Shown one piece after another: positions 1 through 6,089 of a stretch of DNA of 8,990 nucleotides. Under the pieces are notes generated by a model. That model had not been told where the DNA came from. It ran no database searches and was given only the letters and a program-made list of their open reading frames with translations. Within the stretch, counting starts at the first letter, position 1. The number at the start of each line of letters is the position of its first letter. The translations under genes and the position numbers were made by a program. The stretch is taken from positions 1 to 8,990 of the forward strand of contig CAMBHH010000139.1 in NCBI GenBank assembly GCA_945866505.1, written 5' to 3'. The DNA is from Flavobacterium psychrophilum. GTDB taxonomy: Bacteria; Bacteroidota; Bacteroidia; Flavobacteriales; Flavobacteriaceae.

Positions 1-887
1 CGAACATCGTGTGTGAAATATTTTCCGCCAAATTGCGCTCCAATAGCACTTTCCTGACATATAATTTGCACTCGTTTTTCCCATTCTAAATCACGGAAAG
101 CCTGACCTGACATATTTCCTGAAGTTGGAAGATGGTCAAAATAGCCTGCAGATGCTTTTTTCACAGTGGCCAAATTCGCTTCTGCTGAGGTTCCTCCAAT
201 CACTAAGGCCAAGTGATACGGTGGACAAGCTGAAGTTCCTAAATCCATTATTTTGGCACGAATGAAAGCATCCAACGATTTTTCATTCAATAAAGATTTC
301 GTCTGTTGGTAAAGATAGGTTTTATTGGCAGAACCGCCTCCTTTAGCTAGGAATAAGAATTCGTAGGAAGTTCCTTTTTTGGCATAAATATCAATCTGCG
401 CAGGAAGATTCGAACCTGAGTTTTTTTCTTCGAACATACTGATTGGAACAATTTGAGAATAACGAAGGTTTCTTTCTTGATAGGTGTTAAAAATCCCTTT
501 AGATAACCATTCGGCATCATCAACTCCAGTATAGACATTTTCGCCCTTTTTGGCCATTACAATTGCTGTTCCTGTGTCTTGGCATGAAGGTAATTCTCCA
601 TCAATAGCAACAACGGCATTTTGCAATAAATTGTAAGCCACAAAACGGTCATTGTCTGTTGCTTCTGGATCATCAAGAATAGCTCTTAGTTTTGCCAAAT
701 GCGATGTTCTCAGCATAAACGAAACATCTTTCAAGGCTTCTTGAGCCAACAACTCTAGACCTGCTGGGTCAACAGTCAAGATTTCTCTTTCGCCTAGTTT
801 TTCGGTTTTTACAAAATCCGAAGTGATTTTGCGGTATTGGGTATCGTCTTTTAAAATTGGATAAGGATCCTGATATATAAAGTCCAT
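1..887 (-). CDS. Fumarate hydratase class I, N-terminal part (C-terminus cut by window edge)
   Basis: Class I, iron-sulphur-dependent fumarase interconverting fumarate and malate in the TCA cycle; cytoplasmic. The reading frame is open from the ATG at 885-887 to the window edge, giving 295 complete codons of a family usually about 530-550 residues long. Visible hallmarks are the SCQDTGTA segment, whose Cys102 should be the first cluster ligand, and [15 protein letters not shown], whose Cys221 should be the second. Their spacing matches the first two ligands of E. coli FumA (about 105 and 224). The third cysteine lies outside the window. The start is chosen because [15 protein letters not shown] is a typical N-terminus and a candidate promoter lies just upstream. 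The short leader is AT-rich without a Shine-Dalgarno. Downstream context is not visible. Class I fumarases and tartrate dehydratases share this fold; similarity over the whole visible part favours fumarase. Confidence 0.93.
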   Translation of the reverse strand, partial: MDFIYQDPYPILKDDTQYRKITSDFVKTEKLGEREILTVDPAGLELLAQEALKDVSFMLRTSHLAKLRAILDDPEATDNDRFVAYNLLQNAVVAIDGELPSCQDTGTAIVMAKKGENVYTGVDDAEWLSKGIFNTYQERNLRYSQIVPISMFEEKNSGSNLPAQIDIYAKKGTSYEFLFLAKGGGSANKTYLYQQTKSLLNEKSLDAFIRAKIMDLGTSACPPYHLALVIGGTSAEANLATVKKASAGYFDHLPTSGNMSGQAFRDLEWEKRVQIICQESAIGAQFGGKYFTHDV

Positions 888-910
888 ATTATGAGTTTTT
901 TTATGAACGC

Positions 911-937
911 CAAATATAACAATTGTAGAGGGAACAA
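911..937 (-). promoter_or_regulatory. Candidate Bacteroidota promoter for the fumarase gene
   Basis: Read on the minus strand, TATATTTG (911-918) matches the Bacteroidota -7 consensus TAnnTTTG exactly. A TTG (935-937) lies 16 nt further upstream, one base shorter than the usual 17-23 nt spacing. It would place transcription start roughly 15-20 nt before the fumarase ATG. It is the only exact -7 match I noted in the 112-nt gap between the two genes. Confidence 0.5.
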
Positions 938-999
938 ACCTGATTTATTTCAGTTTATGGTGCGGAATTGTTTTAAGGAGAGTTCAAATATTTTAAAAT

Positions 1000-2319
1000 T
1001 TACTCTTTTAGAAACTTCAAAATTTGTGAATTATTTTGGTTAAATACTTTCGCAAAGTAGAATCCGCTCTGAATGTTTTCAATATTAATTATGTCTCTAG
1101 AAGTCTCAATTAATTTTCTACCATTCAAATCATATATTTCAATTTTATCAATTTTCAAATTAGATTTAAGTGAGATAACTTTTGATGCAGGATTTGGAAA
1201 TAAGATGATTTCACTATTATTCCGGAATGAATTTAATTCTAATGTAGCAGCAGTATCACAATTAGAAGTTACTGTTACATTAAATTGACCTGATCGATTA
1301 AGAATATTTCGAACAGGAATAATTTGTACATTATCACAACATACCGTGACTAAATTTGCGTTGTTGTCTAAATTTATATAAGTTTCAAAACTGGTGTTTT
1401 TAATAAATACCTCTGTTAACTTATTATTTGAACAATCTAGAAACTGCAAGTAAGGCAAATTATTTGTGTTAAGCGTAGTTAAGTTATTGTCATTAACAAA
1501 CAGACTGGTTACATATTGTATTGTTCCTAAATTTAAACTTGTAAGTTGACGATTATTAACAATAACAACAATTTCTAAACTGAGATTTTTTGACAAATTA
1601 AGGGAGGTAATGTTTGTACTAACTATTGAAAGCTTACTCAAAATAGATTGATTACTAACATCAATTGACGAAAACCCTGAACCACTCATTTCTAGATCAA
1701 TTAAATTTGTACAGGTAGAAATATCTAAATTTGGATTAAACGCTGATGTGTAGGTTAATTTTCTAAGATTTACCAAGTTGAAAATGTTTAACACAAAATC
1801 ATTTTTTTCTTGTCTAACGTATAACTCAGTTAAATTTACATTTTTAGTTAAATCTAATGTCGATAAAGTGCTGGTTACAATAAATAAGAAATTTAATTTA
1901 GTATTCTTTGATAAATCTAATGAAGTAAGTATACCAATATTTGGTGAAGTTTGTCCAAGGTCCATCGTTCCAACAAACAATCGTTCTAAGTTAACTAAAG
2001 TAGATAGATTGATATTTTGAACAAAATCTGTATTAATTCTAAGCGTTTTCAAATTTGTAAAATATTGCAATCCTTGAATATTAGAAATTTCATCACCAAA
2101 AATTTGCAAAGAGGAAACATTTAAGGCTTCAGCGAAACTAATTTCTTTATCGTTATTGGCATCAATTGGAGCAAATTCACCTGCCAAATTTTCCCCAATT
2201 GGATAATTTGGGTCGAAACTCAACAATTTTAACTTGAAATTTGAATCTGAAAAGGTTATGTTTTGCGAAAAAGCAAACTGAATAAAAAGGAAACTGATTA
2301 AAAGTAGTTTTACTTTCAT
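1000..2319 (-). CDS. Secreted leucine-rich-repeat protein with EF-hand-like loop and T9SS sorting domain
   Basis: A 439-residue exported protein of unknown specific role, probably at the cell surface or released. Residues 1-19 form a clear Sec signal peptide (MKVKLLLISFLFIQFAFSQ). Residues 53-64 (DANNDKEISFAE) place D, N, D, E, S and E at the six ligand positions of an EF-hand loop, so calcium binding is likely. From about residue 83 to 325 there are irregular leucine-rich repeats with LxxLxL and SLDLSKN-type strands, similar to internalin-like or BspA-like solenoids. The last 70-odd residues form a type A T9SS sorting domain: FPNPASKVISL (374-384), then IEIYDLNGRKL, then a GFYFAKV strand, ending in KFLKE. 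By family knowledge this tail is removed on export through the type IX system. The gene stands alone, with long AT-rich gaps on the upstream side. Binding of a protein or glycan ligand is inference only. Confidence 0.88.
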   Translation of the reverse strand: MKVKLLLISFLFIQFAFSQNITFSDSNFKLKLLSFDPNYPIGENLAGEFAPIDANNDKEISFAEALNVSSLQIFGDEISNIQGLQYFTNLKTLRINTDFVQNINLSTLVNLERLFVGTMDLGQTSPNIGILTSLDLSKNTKLNFLFIVTSTLSTLDLTKNVNLTELYVRQEKNDFVLNIFNLVNLRKLTYTSAFNPNLDISTCTNLIDLEMSGSGFSSIDVSNQSILSKLSIVSTNITSLNLSKNLSLEIVVIVNNRQLTSLNLGTIQYVTSLFVNDNNLTTLNTNNLPYLQFLDCSNNKLTEVFIKNTSFETYINLDNNANLVTVCCDNVQIIPVRNILNRSGQFNVTVTSNCDTAATLELNSFRNNSEIILFPNPASKVISLKSNLKIDKIEIYDLNGRKLIETSRDIINIENIQSGFYFAKVFNQNNSQILKFLKE

Positions 2320-2384
2320 AGCTGATTTATTTTTGAAGTGATTAGAAATGGTATTTACTAAATGAAATTATAAAATTATTATTG

Positions 2385-2412
2385 TAAAAGTACATAACTT
2401 AATCAGCATCAA
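2385..2412 (-). promoter_or_regulatory. Weak candidate promoter of the leucine-rich-repeat gene
   Basis: On the minus strand TACTTTTA (2385-2392) matches the TAnnTTTG -7 box except for the last base. A TTG (2410-2412) lies 17 nt upstream, within normal spacing. It would give a leader of roughly 60 nt. The region is very AT-rich, so a chance match is quite possible. Confidence 0.28.
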
Positions 2413-2598
2413 GTAAATTTATGAAATAAATAAGCATTATTTAACAACTGTTTGAGTATAATTTAAACTAAAAAAGGCGGCCTAGATTTTTCTCGAACCG
2501 ATGATATTTAAGTTTGTCCAAAGTCAAAACATTGGCAAAGGTGTCAAAATAATTGATATTCGATAAATCAGGTTACTAAAGTTGCTACAATATGATAC

Positions 2599-2670
2599 AT
2601 TCCTAAGGAATTTTTGCGTTTCAAAGAGCCATCGGCTCGAAACATTTTGTAAGGCTGGACTTCAGTCCAG
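2599..2670. repeat. REP-like element of three consecutive hairpins
   Basis: Three inverted repeats lie within 72 nt: ATTCC-TAA-GGAAT (2599-2611); GTTTC-aaa-GAGCC-ATC-GGCTC-GAAAC (2618-2643, a 10-bp stem with a 3-nt bulge); and CTGGAC-TTCA-GTCCAG (2655-2670). Successive short hairpins of this type resemble intergenic REP elements mobilised by IS200-like (Y1/RAYT) transposases. The assignment rests on form, not on a database match. The element begins 13 nt past the stop codon of the SpmA/SpmB-like gene. There is no T-tract on the minus strand, so it is not a classic intrinsic terminator, though it may protect the 3' end of the mRNA. Confidence 0.5.
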
Positions 2671-2682
2671 TTGATATATGCT

Positions 2683-4122
2683 CTAAAAAAACCAGCTCGC
2701 CACAAAAATCGCCGTAATCACGCAAATCACATCAACAAGAAGCATTGTTCCTAAAGCATATCGAGTGTTTTTTATATTAACCGAACCAAAGTAAACCGCA
2801 ATCACATAAAAAGTGCTTTCGGCGCTGCATTGAAAAATACTGCTCAACCTTCCCGTCATTGAATCGGCACCAAAAGTGTTCATAGAATCTATCAAAAATC
2901 CTCTTGATCCCGCAGAGCTAAAAGGCCTTAGTAATGCTACTGGCAAAGCGTCTGTGATTTCTTTGCTTACACCCATATTCGAAAAAGCAAAAGCAATCCA
3001 GTTGCTAATAATTTCAAATAAACCACAGTTTCTGAATAAAGAAATCGCCACCAACATCCCTAAAACATAAGGAAAAATAGTTACTCCTGTTTTCACCCCA
3101 TTATTAGCTCCCGCCACAAAGGCTTCATAAACAGTAGTATTGGCTTGAGTAAATTTCTTCTCTTTAATGAAGGAAAAAATCAATGTAAAAACGATAATTC
3201 CCACCAATATCAAAGCAGAAAGATTTGAGGTAAAATAGTTTTTACCAATTAAATCCAAATGGTTCACATATAGCAACAAACCAATTATGGCCGCAATTAA
3301 AACCATCAGCCCAATTACCAAAGAAGCACTTTTGAAATTAATTTTTTGTTTGATTCCAACAATCAAGAAAGCAGCAATTGTACCAATAAAAGAAGTAATG
3401 ATACAAGGTAACATCACATCGGCGGGATTGCTAGCACCAGCAGCAGCTCGATAACCAATGATGGAAGTTGCGATTAAGGTAAGTCCAGAAGCGTGCAAAC
3501 ACATAAACATAATTTGGGCATCACTCGCCTTGTCTTTTTCGGGATTTATTTCTTGTAAACTTTCCATTGCTTTCAATCCAAAAGGTGTGGCGGCTGAATC
3601 CAATCCTAAGAAATTGGCAGCAAAGTTTAAAGTCATATAGGAAATCGACGGATGATTTTTGGGAATACTCGGAAACACTTTTACGAACACCGGACTCAAG
3701 ACTTTGGCAAGTTTTTCTGAAACTCCCGAAATGATTAAAAGTTCCATCAATCCACAGAAAAAAGCCAAATACGCCATAAGTGGCAAAATCAAATCAATCA
3801 AAGTGGCTTTGCAAGTTGGCAACAATCCATCCGATTTTTGAACACCACTAAAAATTTTAACTACTTTATTTTTGTACACATAAGTAGTATCGGCATTTAG
3901 TGTATCTCGATTAATGATAAAGGTTTTTTCATCCGATTTATTGATGCTGTCTTTTATAAAAGTAGGAATCTGATCGATATATTTTTCAGAAATTAAAATA
4001 GGATCATCTTTTTTTCCATTCAAAACATTGTCAATCGTATAACTGTTGCCAGAAAACAAACTGAAAATCACAAATACAATCGACGAAATGAAAATAACCA
4101 ACCAAAATCTACTTAATACCAT
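2683..4122 (-). CDS. Fused SpmA/SpmB-type nucleoside-recognition (Gate) domain membrane protein
   Basis: A 479-residue inner-membrane protein joining the two proteins that Firmicutes encode separately as spore maturation proteins A and B. Segment 5-22 is an N-terminal membrane anchor, followed by a hydrophilic stretch to about residue 100. The SpmA-like half (about 100-257) carries the NFAANFLGLDSAATPFGLKAM region (166-186). The SpmB-like half (about 331-479) carries LRPFSSAGSRG (398-408) and QCSAESTFYVIAVYFGSV (431-448). Several hydrophobic segments separate and follow these. The length is what I expect of the fused form in Bacteroidota. The organism is not a spore former, so the Bacillus name should not be taken literally; a transport or channel-like role is suspected for Gate-domain proteins but unproven. 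The start at 4120-4122 lies 15 nt from the tandem 13-bp array, so any promoter must lie in the array, the IVP cassette or further upstream. Confidence 0.88.
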   Translation of the reverse strand: MVLSRFWLVIFISSIVFVIFSLFSGNSYTIDNVLNGKKDDPILISEKYIDQIPTFIKDSINKSDEKTFIINRDTLNADTTYVYKNKVVKIFSGVQKSDGLLPTCKATLIDLILPLMAYLAFFCGLMELLIISGVSEKLAKVLSPVFVKVFPSIPKNHPSISYMTLNFAANFLGLDSAATPFGLKAMESLQEINPEKDKASDAQIMFMCLHASGLTLIATSIIGYRAAAGASNPADVMLPCIITSFIGTIAAFLIVGIKQKINFKSASLVIGLMVLIAAIIGLLLYVNHLDLIGKNYFTSNLSALILVGIIVFTLIFSFIKEKKFTQANTTVYEAFVAGANNGVKTGVTIFPYVLGMLVAISLFRNCGLFEIISNWIAFAFSNMGVSKEITDALPVALLRPFSSAGSRGFLIDSMNTFGADSMTGRLSSIFQCSAESTFYVIAVYFGSVNIKNTRYALGTMLLVDVICVITAIFVASWFF

Positions 4123-4137
4123 GTTTATTTATGTTTA

Positions 4138-4254
4138 CAATTTCAAAAATCAATTTCAAAAATCAATTTCAAAAATCAATTTCAAAAATCAATTTCAAAA
4201 ATCAATTTCAAAAATCAATTTCAAAAATCAATTTCAAAAATCAATTTCAAAAAT
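4138..4254. repeat. Tandem array: nine perfect copies of a 13-bp unit
   Basis: The unit CAATTTCAAAAAT (plus strand) repeats nine times without a mismatch from 4138 to 4254 (117 bp). The base before the array breaks the period, and the base after 4254 is T where C is expected, so the edges are sharp. Perfect identity suggests recent expansion and likely copy-number variation. On the minus strand each unit contains GATTTTTG, one base off the -7 consensus TAnnTTTG, with TTG in register 18 nt upstream. The array could therefore contribute promoter elements to the gene starting at 4122; this is inference. Confidence 0.97.
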
Positions 4255-4273
4255 TTGATGTTTGAATCACTAA

Positions 4274-4642
4274 TTATTTTTTATTAATTATCATTTTAGA
4301 TATAATTGCAATTAATTCCTCAACTTCAATTAAAAGAAGATCTCTAAAATCTTGACTACCTTCATTTATATAATTTAATATTTTTAAAGAATTCCTAGAT
4401 TCTTTTAGTTCTTTAACAACTAATGCTAGCTTAAAAATTAAATCTTTATCGGTCACAGTTCCTTGTGATTCGCCATAGTTTAAAGCTGAACTCCCAGATG
4501 AACGGATAAGCTGATTCTTATAATATTCGTTTTCATAGCTTTTTTCCAATTTTCGTGTAAAGAAGATGCATTCTCCTGCAAAACGAATTAATCTGTCGTC
4601 TAAATTAAATATTTTCTCGTTAAAAGGATTTGACTCTAGCAT
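4274..4642 (-). CDS. Four-helix-bundle protein of the 23S rRNA intervening-sequence (IVP/S23) family
   Basis: A 122-residue, all-helical soluble protein of unknown function. Recognisable family signatures are an N-terminal LIRFAGECIFFTRKLE helix, then QLIRSSGSSALNYGES (44-59, the conserved QLxRSxxSxxxNxxE pattern), then KELKESRNSLKIL (77-89) and a final helix with EVEELIAIISKMI. The length fits the family. The start chosen is the ATG at 4640-4642; an ATG 54 nt further upstream would add residues that overlap the exonuclease gene and merely translate the repeat, so I reject it. Family members are known from 23S rRNA intervening sequences and as free-standing genes; Avd of diversity-generating retroelements has a similar fold, but no reverse transcriptase is seen here. 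The leader of the gene is itself made of the 13-bp repeat. Role in RNA binding or in cassette maintenance is unproven. Confidence 0.85.
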   Translation of the reverse strand: MLESNPFNEKIFNLDDRLIRFAGECIFFTRKLEKSYENEYYKNQLIRSSGSSALNYGESQGTVTDKDLIFKLALVVKELKESRNSLKILNYINEGSQDFRDLLLIEVEELIAIISKMIINKK

Positions 4643-4646
4643 TATT

Positions 4647-4670
4647 AATTGATTTTTGAAATTGATTTTT
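4647..4670. repeat. Inverted copy of the 13-bp unit (1.85 units)
   Basis: The plus strand carries one perfect reverse-complement unit, ATTTTTGAAATTG (4652-4664), preceded by AATTG and followed by ATTTTT, which continue the same period. In total 24 consecutive bases agree with the array at 4138-4254 in inverted orientation. It lies directly upstream of the four-helix-bundle start codon and abuts the stop codon of the exonuclease gene. Confidence 0.9.
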
Positions 4671-5384
4671 TTACACGTGAATAATCTCTTCCTCAATCAA
4701 CAGTTCTTCCCGTCGCAAACGCAAGAAAATTTGCGCCACAGCAATGGTGTCTTTTTCACAATAGGTTACAATTCTGTCTATGTCTTTGTCTACATAAAAA
4801 ACGTGACCTACTTGACTGCCGTCGATGTCTCCTTTTGGAGATGGAATTCCAAGGACTTTACACATTAATTTCAAAGAAGTAAAATGTTTGTAATCGCCAA
4901 ACTTCCACAGTTCCAAAGTGTCTAAATGGGGGATTTCCCAAGGTTTTTTTCCAAATAAATTGAGTTTGTTAGGAATGGCAATGTTGTTAATAATCATTCG
5001 GCGAGCAATAAACGGAATATCGAATTCCTTGGCATTATGACCACACAAAACGTGTTGCGGTTGGTTGAAATGATTGTTCAAAAGATTGATAAAATCGTGA
5101 AGGATTTTCTTTTCTTCGCCAAAGAAAGAGGTCACTCTAAAATTTCTAATATCACCTTTGATGGTAAAATAGCCTACCGAAATACAGACAATTTTCCCAA
5201 ATTCAGCCCAAATTCCGGCTCGTTCATAAAAATCCTCTGCGGTGGATTCGTCCTTGCGTTGGTATTGGGTTTTGAGCTCCCAAAGTGTTTTCATTTCATC
5301 GTCCAAAGAATTGAAATCGGCTACTTCGGGAACAGTTTCGATGTCGAGAAACAGGATGTTGTTGAGGTTGATTTTTTCTATCAT
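4671..5384 (-). CDS. Predicted 3'-5' exonuclease, DNA polymerase B exonuclease-like (DEDDy)
   Basis: A 237-residue cytoplasmic protein of the DnaQ-like nuclease superfamily, in the group resembling the proofreading domain of family B polymerases. It is expected to hydrolyse nucleotides from 3' ends using two metal ions. All motifs are present: ExoI LFLDIETVPE with Asp14 and Glu16; ExoII CGHNAKEFDIPF with Asp122; ExoIII YCEKD with Tyr208 and Asp212, the tyrosine defining the DEDDy type. There is no polymerase domain, as is usual for this stand-alone family. The start is fixed by MIEKINLNNILFLDIET, with the first motif just inside the N-terminus. It lies downstream of ogt after a 96-nt gap with a hairpin, so DNA repair is a reasonable context. 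Its TAA stop (4671-4673) abuts the inverted 13-bp repeat. Substrate is unknown. Confidence 0.88.
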   Translation of the reverse strand: MIEKINLNNILFLDIETVPEVADFNSLDDEMKTLWELKTQYQRKDESTAEDFYERAGIWAEFGKIVCISVGYFTIKGDIRNFRVTSFFGEEKKILHDFINLLNNHFNQPQHVLCGHNAKEFDIPFIARRMIINNIAIPNKLNLFGKKPWEIPHLDTLELWKFGDYKHFTSLKLMCKVLGIPSPKGDIDGSQVGHVFYVDKDIDRIVTYCEKDTIAVAQIFLRLRREELLIEEEIIHV

Positions 5385-5401
5385 AATTGTAATTTTTGAG
5401 T

Positions 5402-5417
5402 CACGAGTTCACGAATT
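5402..5417. repeat. Short CACGAATT-type direct repeat
   Basis: CACGAGTT (5402-5409) and CACGAATT (5410-5417) are adjacent 8-mers differing at one base. They resemble 'CACGAATTCACGAATT' intergenic repeats that I recall from flavobacterial genomes. The site lies in the leader of the exonuclease gene. It may be a decayed fragment; the family assignment is from memory. Confidence 0.35.
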
Positions 5418-5444
5418 TAAAGAAAAATAGATGAGGGTGTGACA

Positions 5445-5481
5445 AAAAGATAGAAAATTCTTGAATTTGTTGCTATCTTTT
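5445..5481 (-). terminator. Hairpin at the end of ogt, possible weak terminator
   Basis: On the minus strand AAAAGATAG (5481-5473) pairs with CTATCTTTT (5453-5445) in a 9-bp stem, and an inner AAATT/AATTT pair lies within the loop. The stem begins at the last base of the ogt TGA stop codon and its 3' arm runs into TTTTTG, giving a short U-rich end. The stem is AT-rich, so termination would be weak or partial. Confidence 0.42.
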
Positions 5482-5951
5482 CAAAATAAACTTCCTTGCT
5501 TAGTAGAATTTTCGTGTTCCAAAAGCCATTTTTTTCGCCACAATCCACCAGCATAACCTGTAAGCGAACCATCAGTTCCGATGACTCTATGACAAGGAAC
5601 GACGATCCATAACGGGTTTTTACCATTGGCCGAAGCCACGGCACGAATGGCTTTGACATCTCCTAACTTTTTCGACAATTCCAAATAAGATATTGTTTTC
5701 CCAGAAGGAATTTCGAGCAAACCTTTCCATACTTTTTGTTGAAATTCGGTTCCTAAGGGATTCAATTTGAAGGTAAAATCGTTTCTTTTTCCTTCGAAAT
5801 AATCGTTGAGTTGAATAACCGCTTCTTGTAAAACGGTGGGAACTATTGAAGAAACCTCGCCTTCTTCGGAAATGGAGATTTCTGAAATACCATATTCATC
5901 GCCCACAATTTTGGCAATTCCTAAAGGCGTTTTGATGTGAGTGGTTTCCAT
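5481..5951 (-). CDS. ogt: Methylated-DNA--[protein]-cysteine S-methyltransferase
   Basis: A 156-residue suicide repair protein that moves alkyl groups from O6-alkylguanine (and O4-alkylthymine) in DNA to its own cysteine. The active site is IVVPCHRVIG with Cys120 as acceptor. Upstream elements of the fold are visible: the helix-turn-helix segment ISYLELSKKLGDVKAIRAVASANGKNP, in which Arg103 should be the base-flipping arginine finger and Asn112 the helix-hinge asparagine. The active-site loop SLTGYAGGLWRKKWLLEHE follows, with Glu147 probably in the proton relay. The length suits the Ogt type without an Ada N-terminal domain. The protein ends in QGSLF, which fits the QxxLF form of bacterial sliding-clamp-binding peptides. 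The start at 5949-5951 gives METTHIKTPLG, a normal N-terminus. It is separated from the haem operon by a repeat-rich spacer and followed by an exonuclease gene. Confidence 0.94.
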   Translation of the reverse strand: METTHIKTPLGIAKIVGDEYGISEISISEEGEVSSIVPTVLQEAVIQLNDYFEGKRNDFTFKLNPLGTEFQQKVWKGLLEIPSGKTISYLELSKKLGDVKAIRAVASANGKNPLWIVVPCHRVIGTDGSLTGYAGGLWRKKWLLEHENSTKQGSLF

Positions 5952-5993
5952 AATATAAAAGTAAAAAAATTAGCCACACCCGAGCGAAGCGAA

Positions 5994-6011
5994 CGGACGA
6001 AGTAAAGTCCG
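5994..6011. repeat. Short inverted repeat CGGAC/GTCCG
   Basis: CGGAC (5994-5998) pairs with GTCCG (6007-6011) around an 8-nt loop, upstream of ogt. It stands within a comparatively GC-rich patch (5975-6012) that contrasts with the surrounding AT-rich leader. No function is evident. Confidence 0.4.
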
Positions 6012-6049
6012 CTAAAAAAGCACAAAGTTCGTAAAGAAAGATTTGTTGA

Positions 6050-6089
6050 AAACACAAAACCATTCGGTTATTCAAATGGTCTTGTGTTT
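6050..6089. repeat. Long imperfect hairpin in the ogt upstream spacer
   Basis: Bases 6050-6064 pair with 6075-6089 at 14 of 15 positions (one A:C mismatch at 6058/6081) around a 10-nt loop. On the minus strand the 3' arm ends GTGTTTTC, so it could act as a weak terminator for readthrough from the haem operon. It directly adjoins the Flavo-1-like repeat and may be part of the same inserted element. Confidence 0.6.

Larger units (their letters stand above)
2320..2682. other. 363-nt gap without a convincing gene
   Basis: This gap lies between the start of the leucine-rich-repeat gene and the stop of the SpmA/SpmB-like gene. The part next to the leucine-rich-repeat gene (to about 2465) is AT-rich leader with a weak promoter candidate. 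The centre contains a startless minus-strand reading frame (2468-2572, 35 codons including the stop) that could be a gene remnant but matches nothing I recognise. The right part (2599-2670) is a cluster of three hairpins described separately. Confidence 0.6.
4138..4670. mobile_element. Putative IVP/S23 cassette bounded by inverted 13-bp repeats
   Basis: The four-helix-bundle gene is enclosed by the nine-copy array (4138-4254) on one side and, on the other, by 24 bp (4647-4670) that continue the same 13-bp period in the reverse orientation. The two ends can pair to form a long stem around the gene. The cassette starts next to the stop codon of the exonuclease gene and ends 15 bp before the next start codon. 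Related ORFs in bacterial 23S rRNA genes lie in intervening sequences whose ends are base-paired. A parallel origin here is inference; no transposase is present. Confidence 0.45.

Noticed and set aside
2471..2490. Possible terminator around the AGGCGGCCT palindrome
   Set aside because: The stem would be only three base pairs once a three-base loop is allowed, and there is no proper T-tract in register.
2468..2572. Startless minus-strand reading frame of 35 codons ending KNLGRLF
   Set aside because: It could be the tail of a decayed gene, since codon use looks sensible, but it has no start, is bounded by a stop upstream, and matches nothing I recognise.
4046..4258. Plus-strand 70-codon frame rich in K, N, Q, F and S
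   Set aside because: Half of it is a translation of the 13-bp tandem array and the rest is antisense to the start of the SpmA/SpmB-like gene; no family resemblance.
4274..4642. Accessory protein (Avd) of a diversity-generating retroelement
   Set aside because: The fold family is related, but there is no reverse transcriptase, template repeat or variable repeat in the window.
4643..4696. Longer N-terminus for the four-helix-bundle protein
   Set aside because: The added 18 residues overlap the end of the exonuclease gene and translate the inverted 13-bp repeat; the family normally begins close to the MLESNPF start.
5417..5659. Minus-strand 80-codon frame overlapping ogt
   Set aside because: It is a frame shadow of the conserved ogt active-site region and has no recognisable domain.
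5956..5963. TACTTTTA promoter box for ogt
   Set aside because: It lies about 5 bases before the start codon, which would leave essentially no leader, and no TTG sits at suitable spacing.
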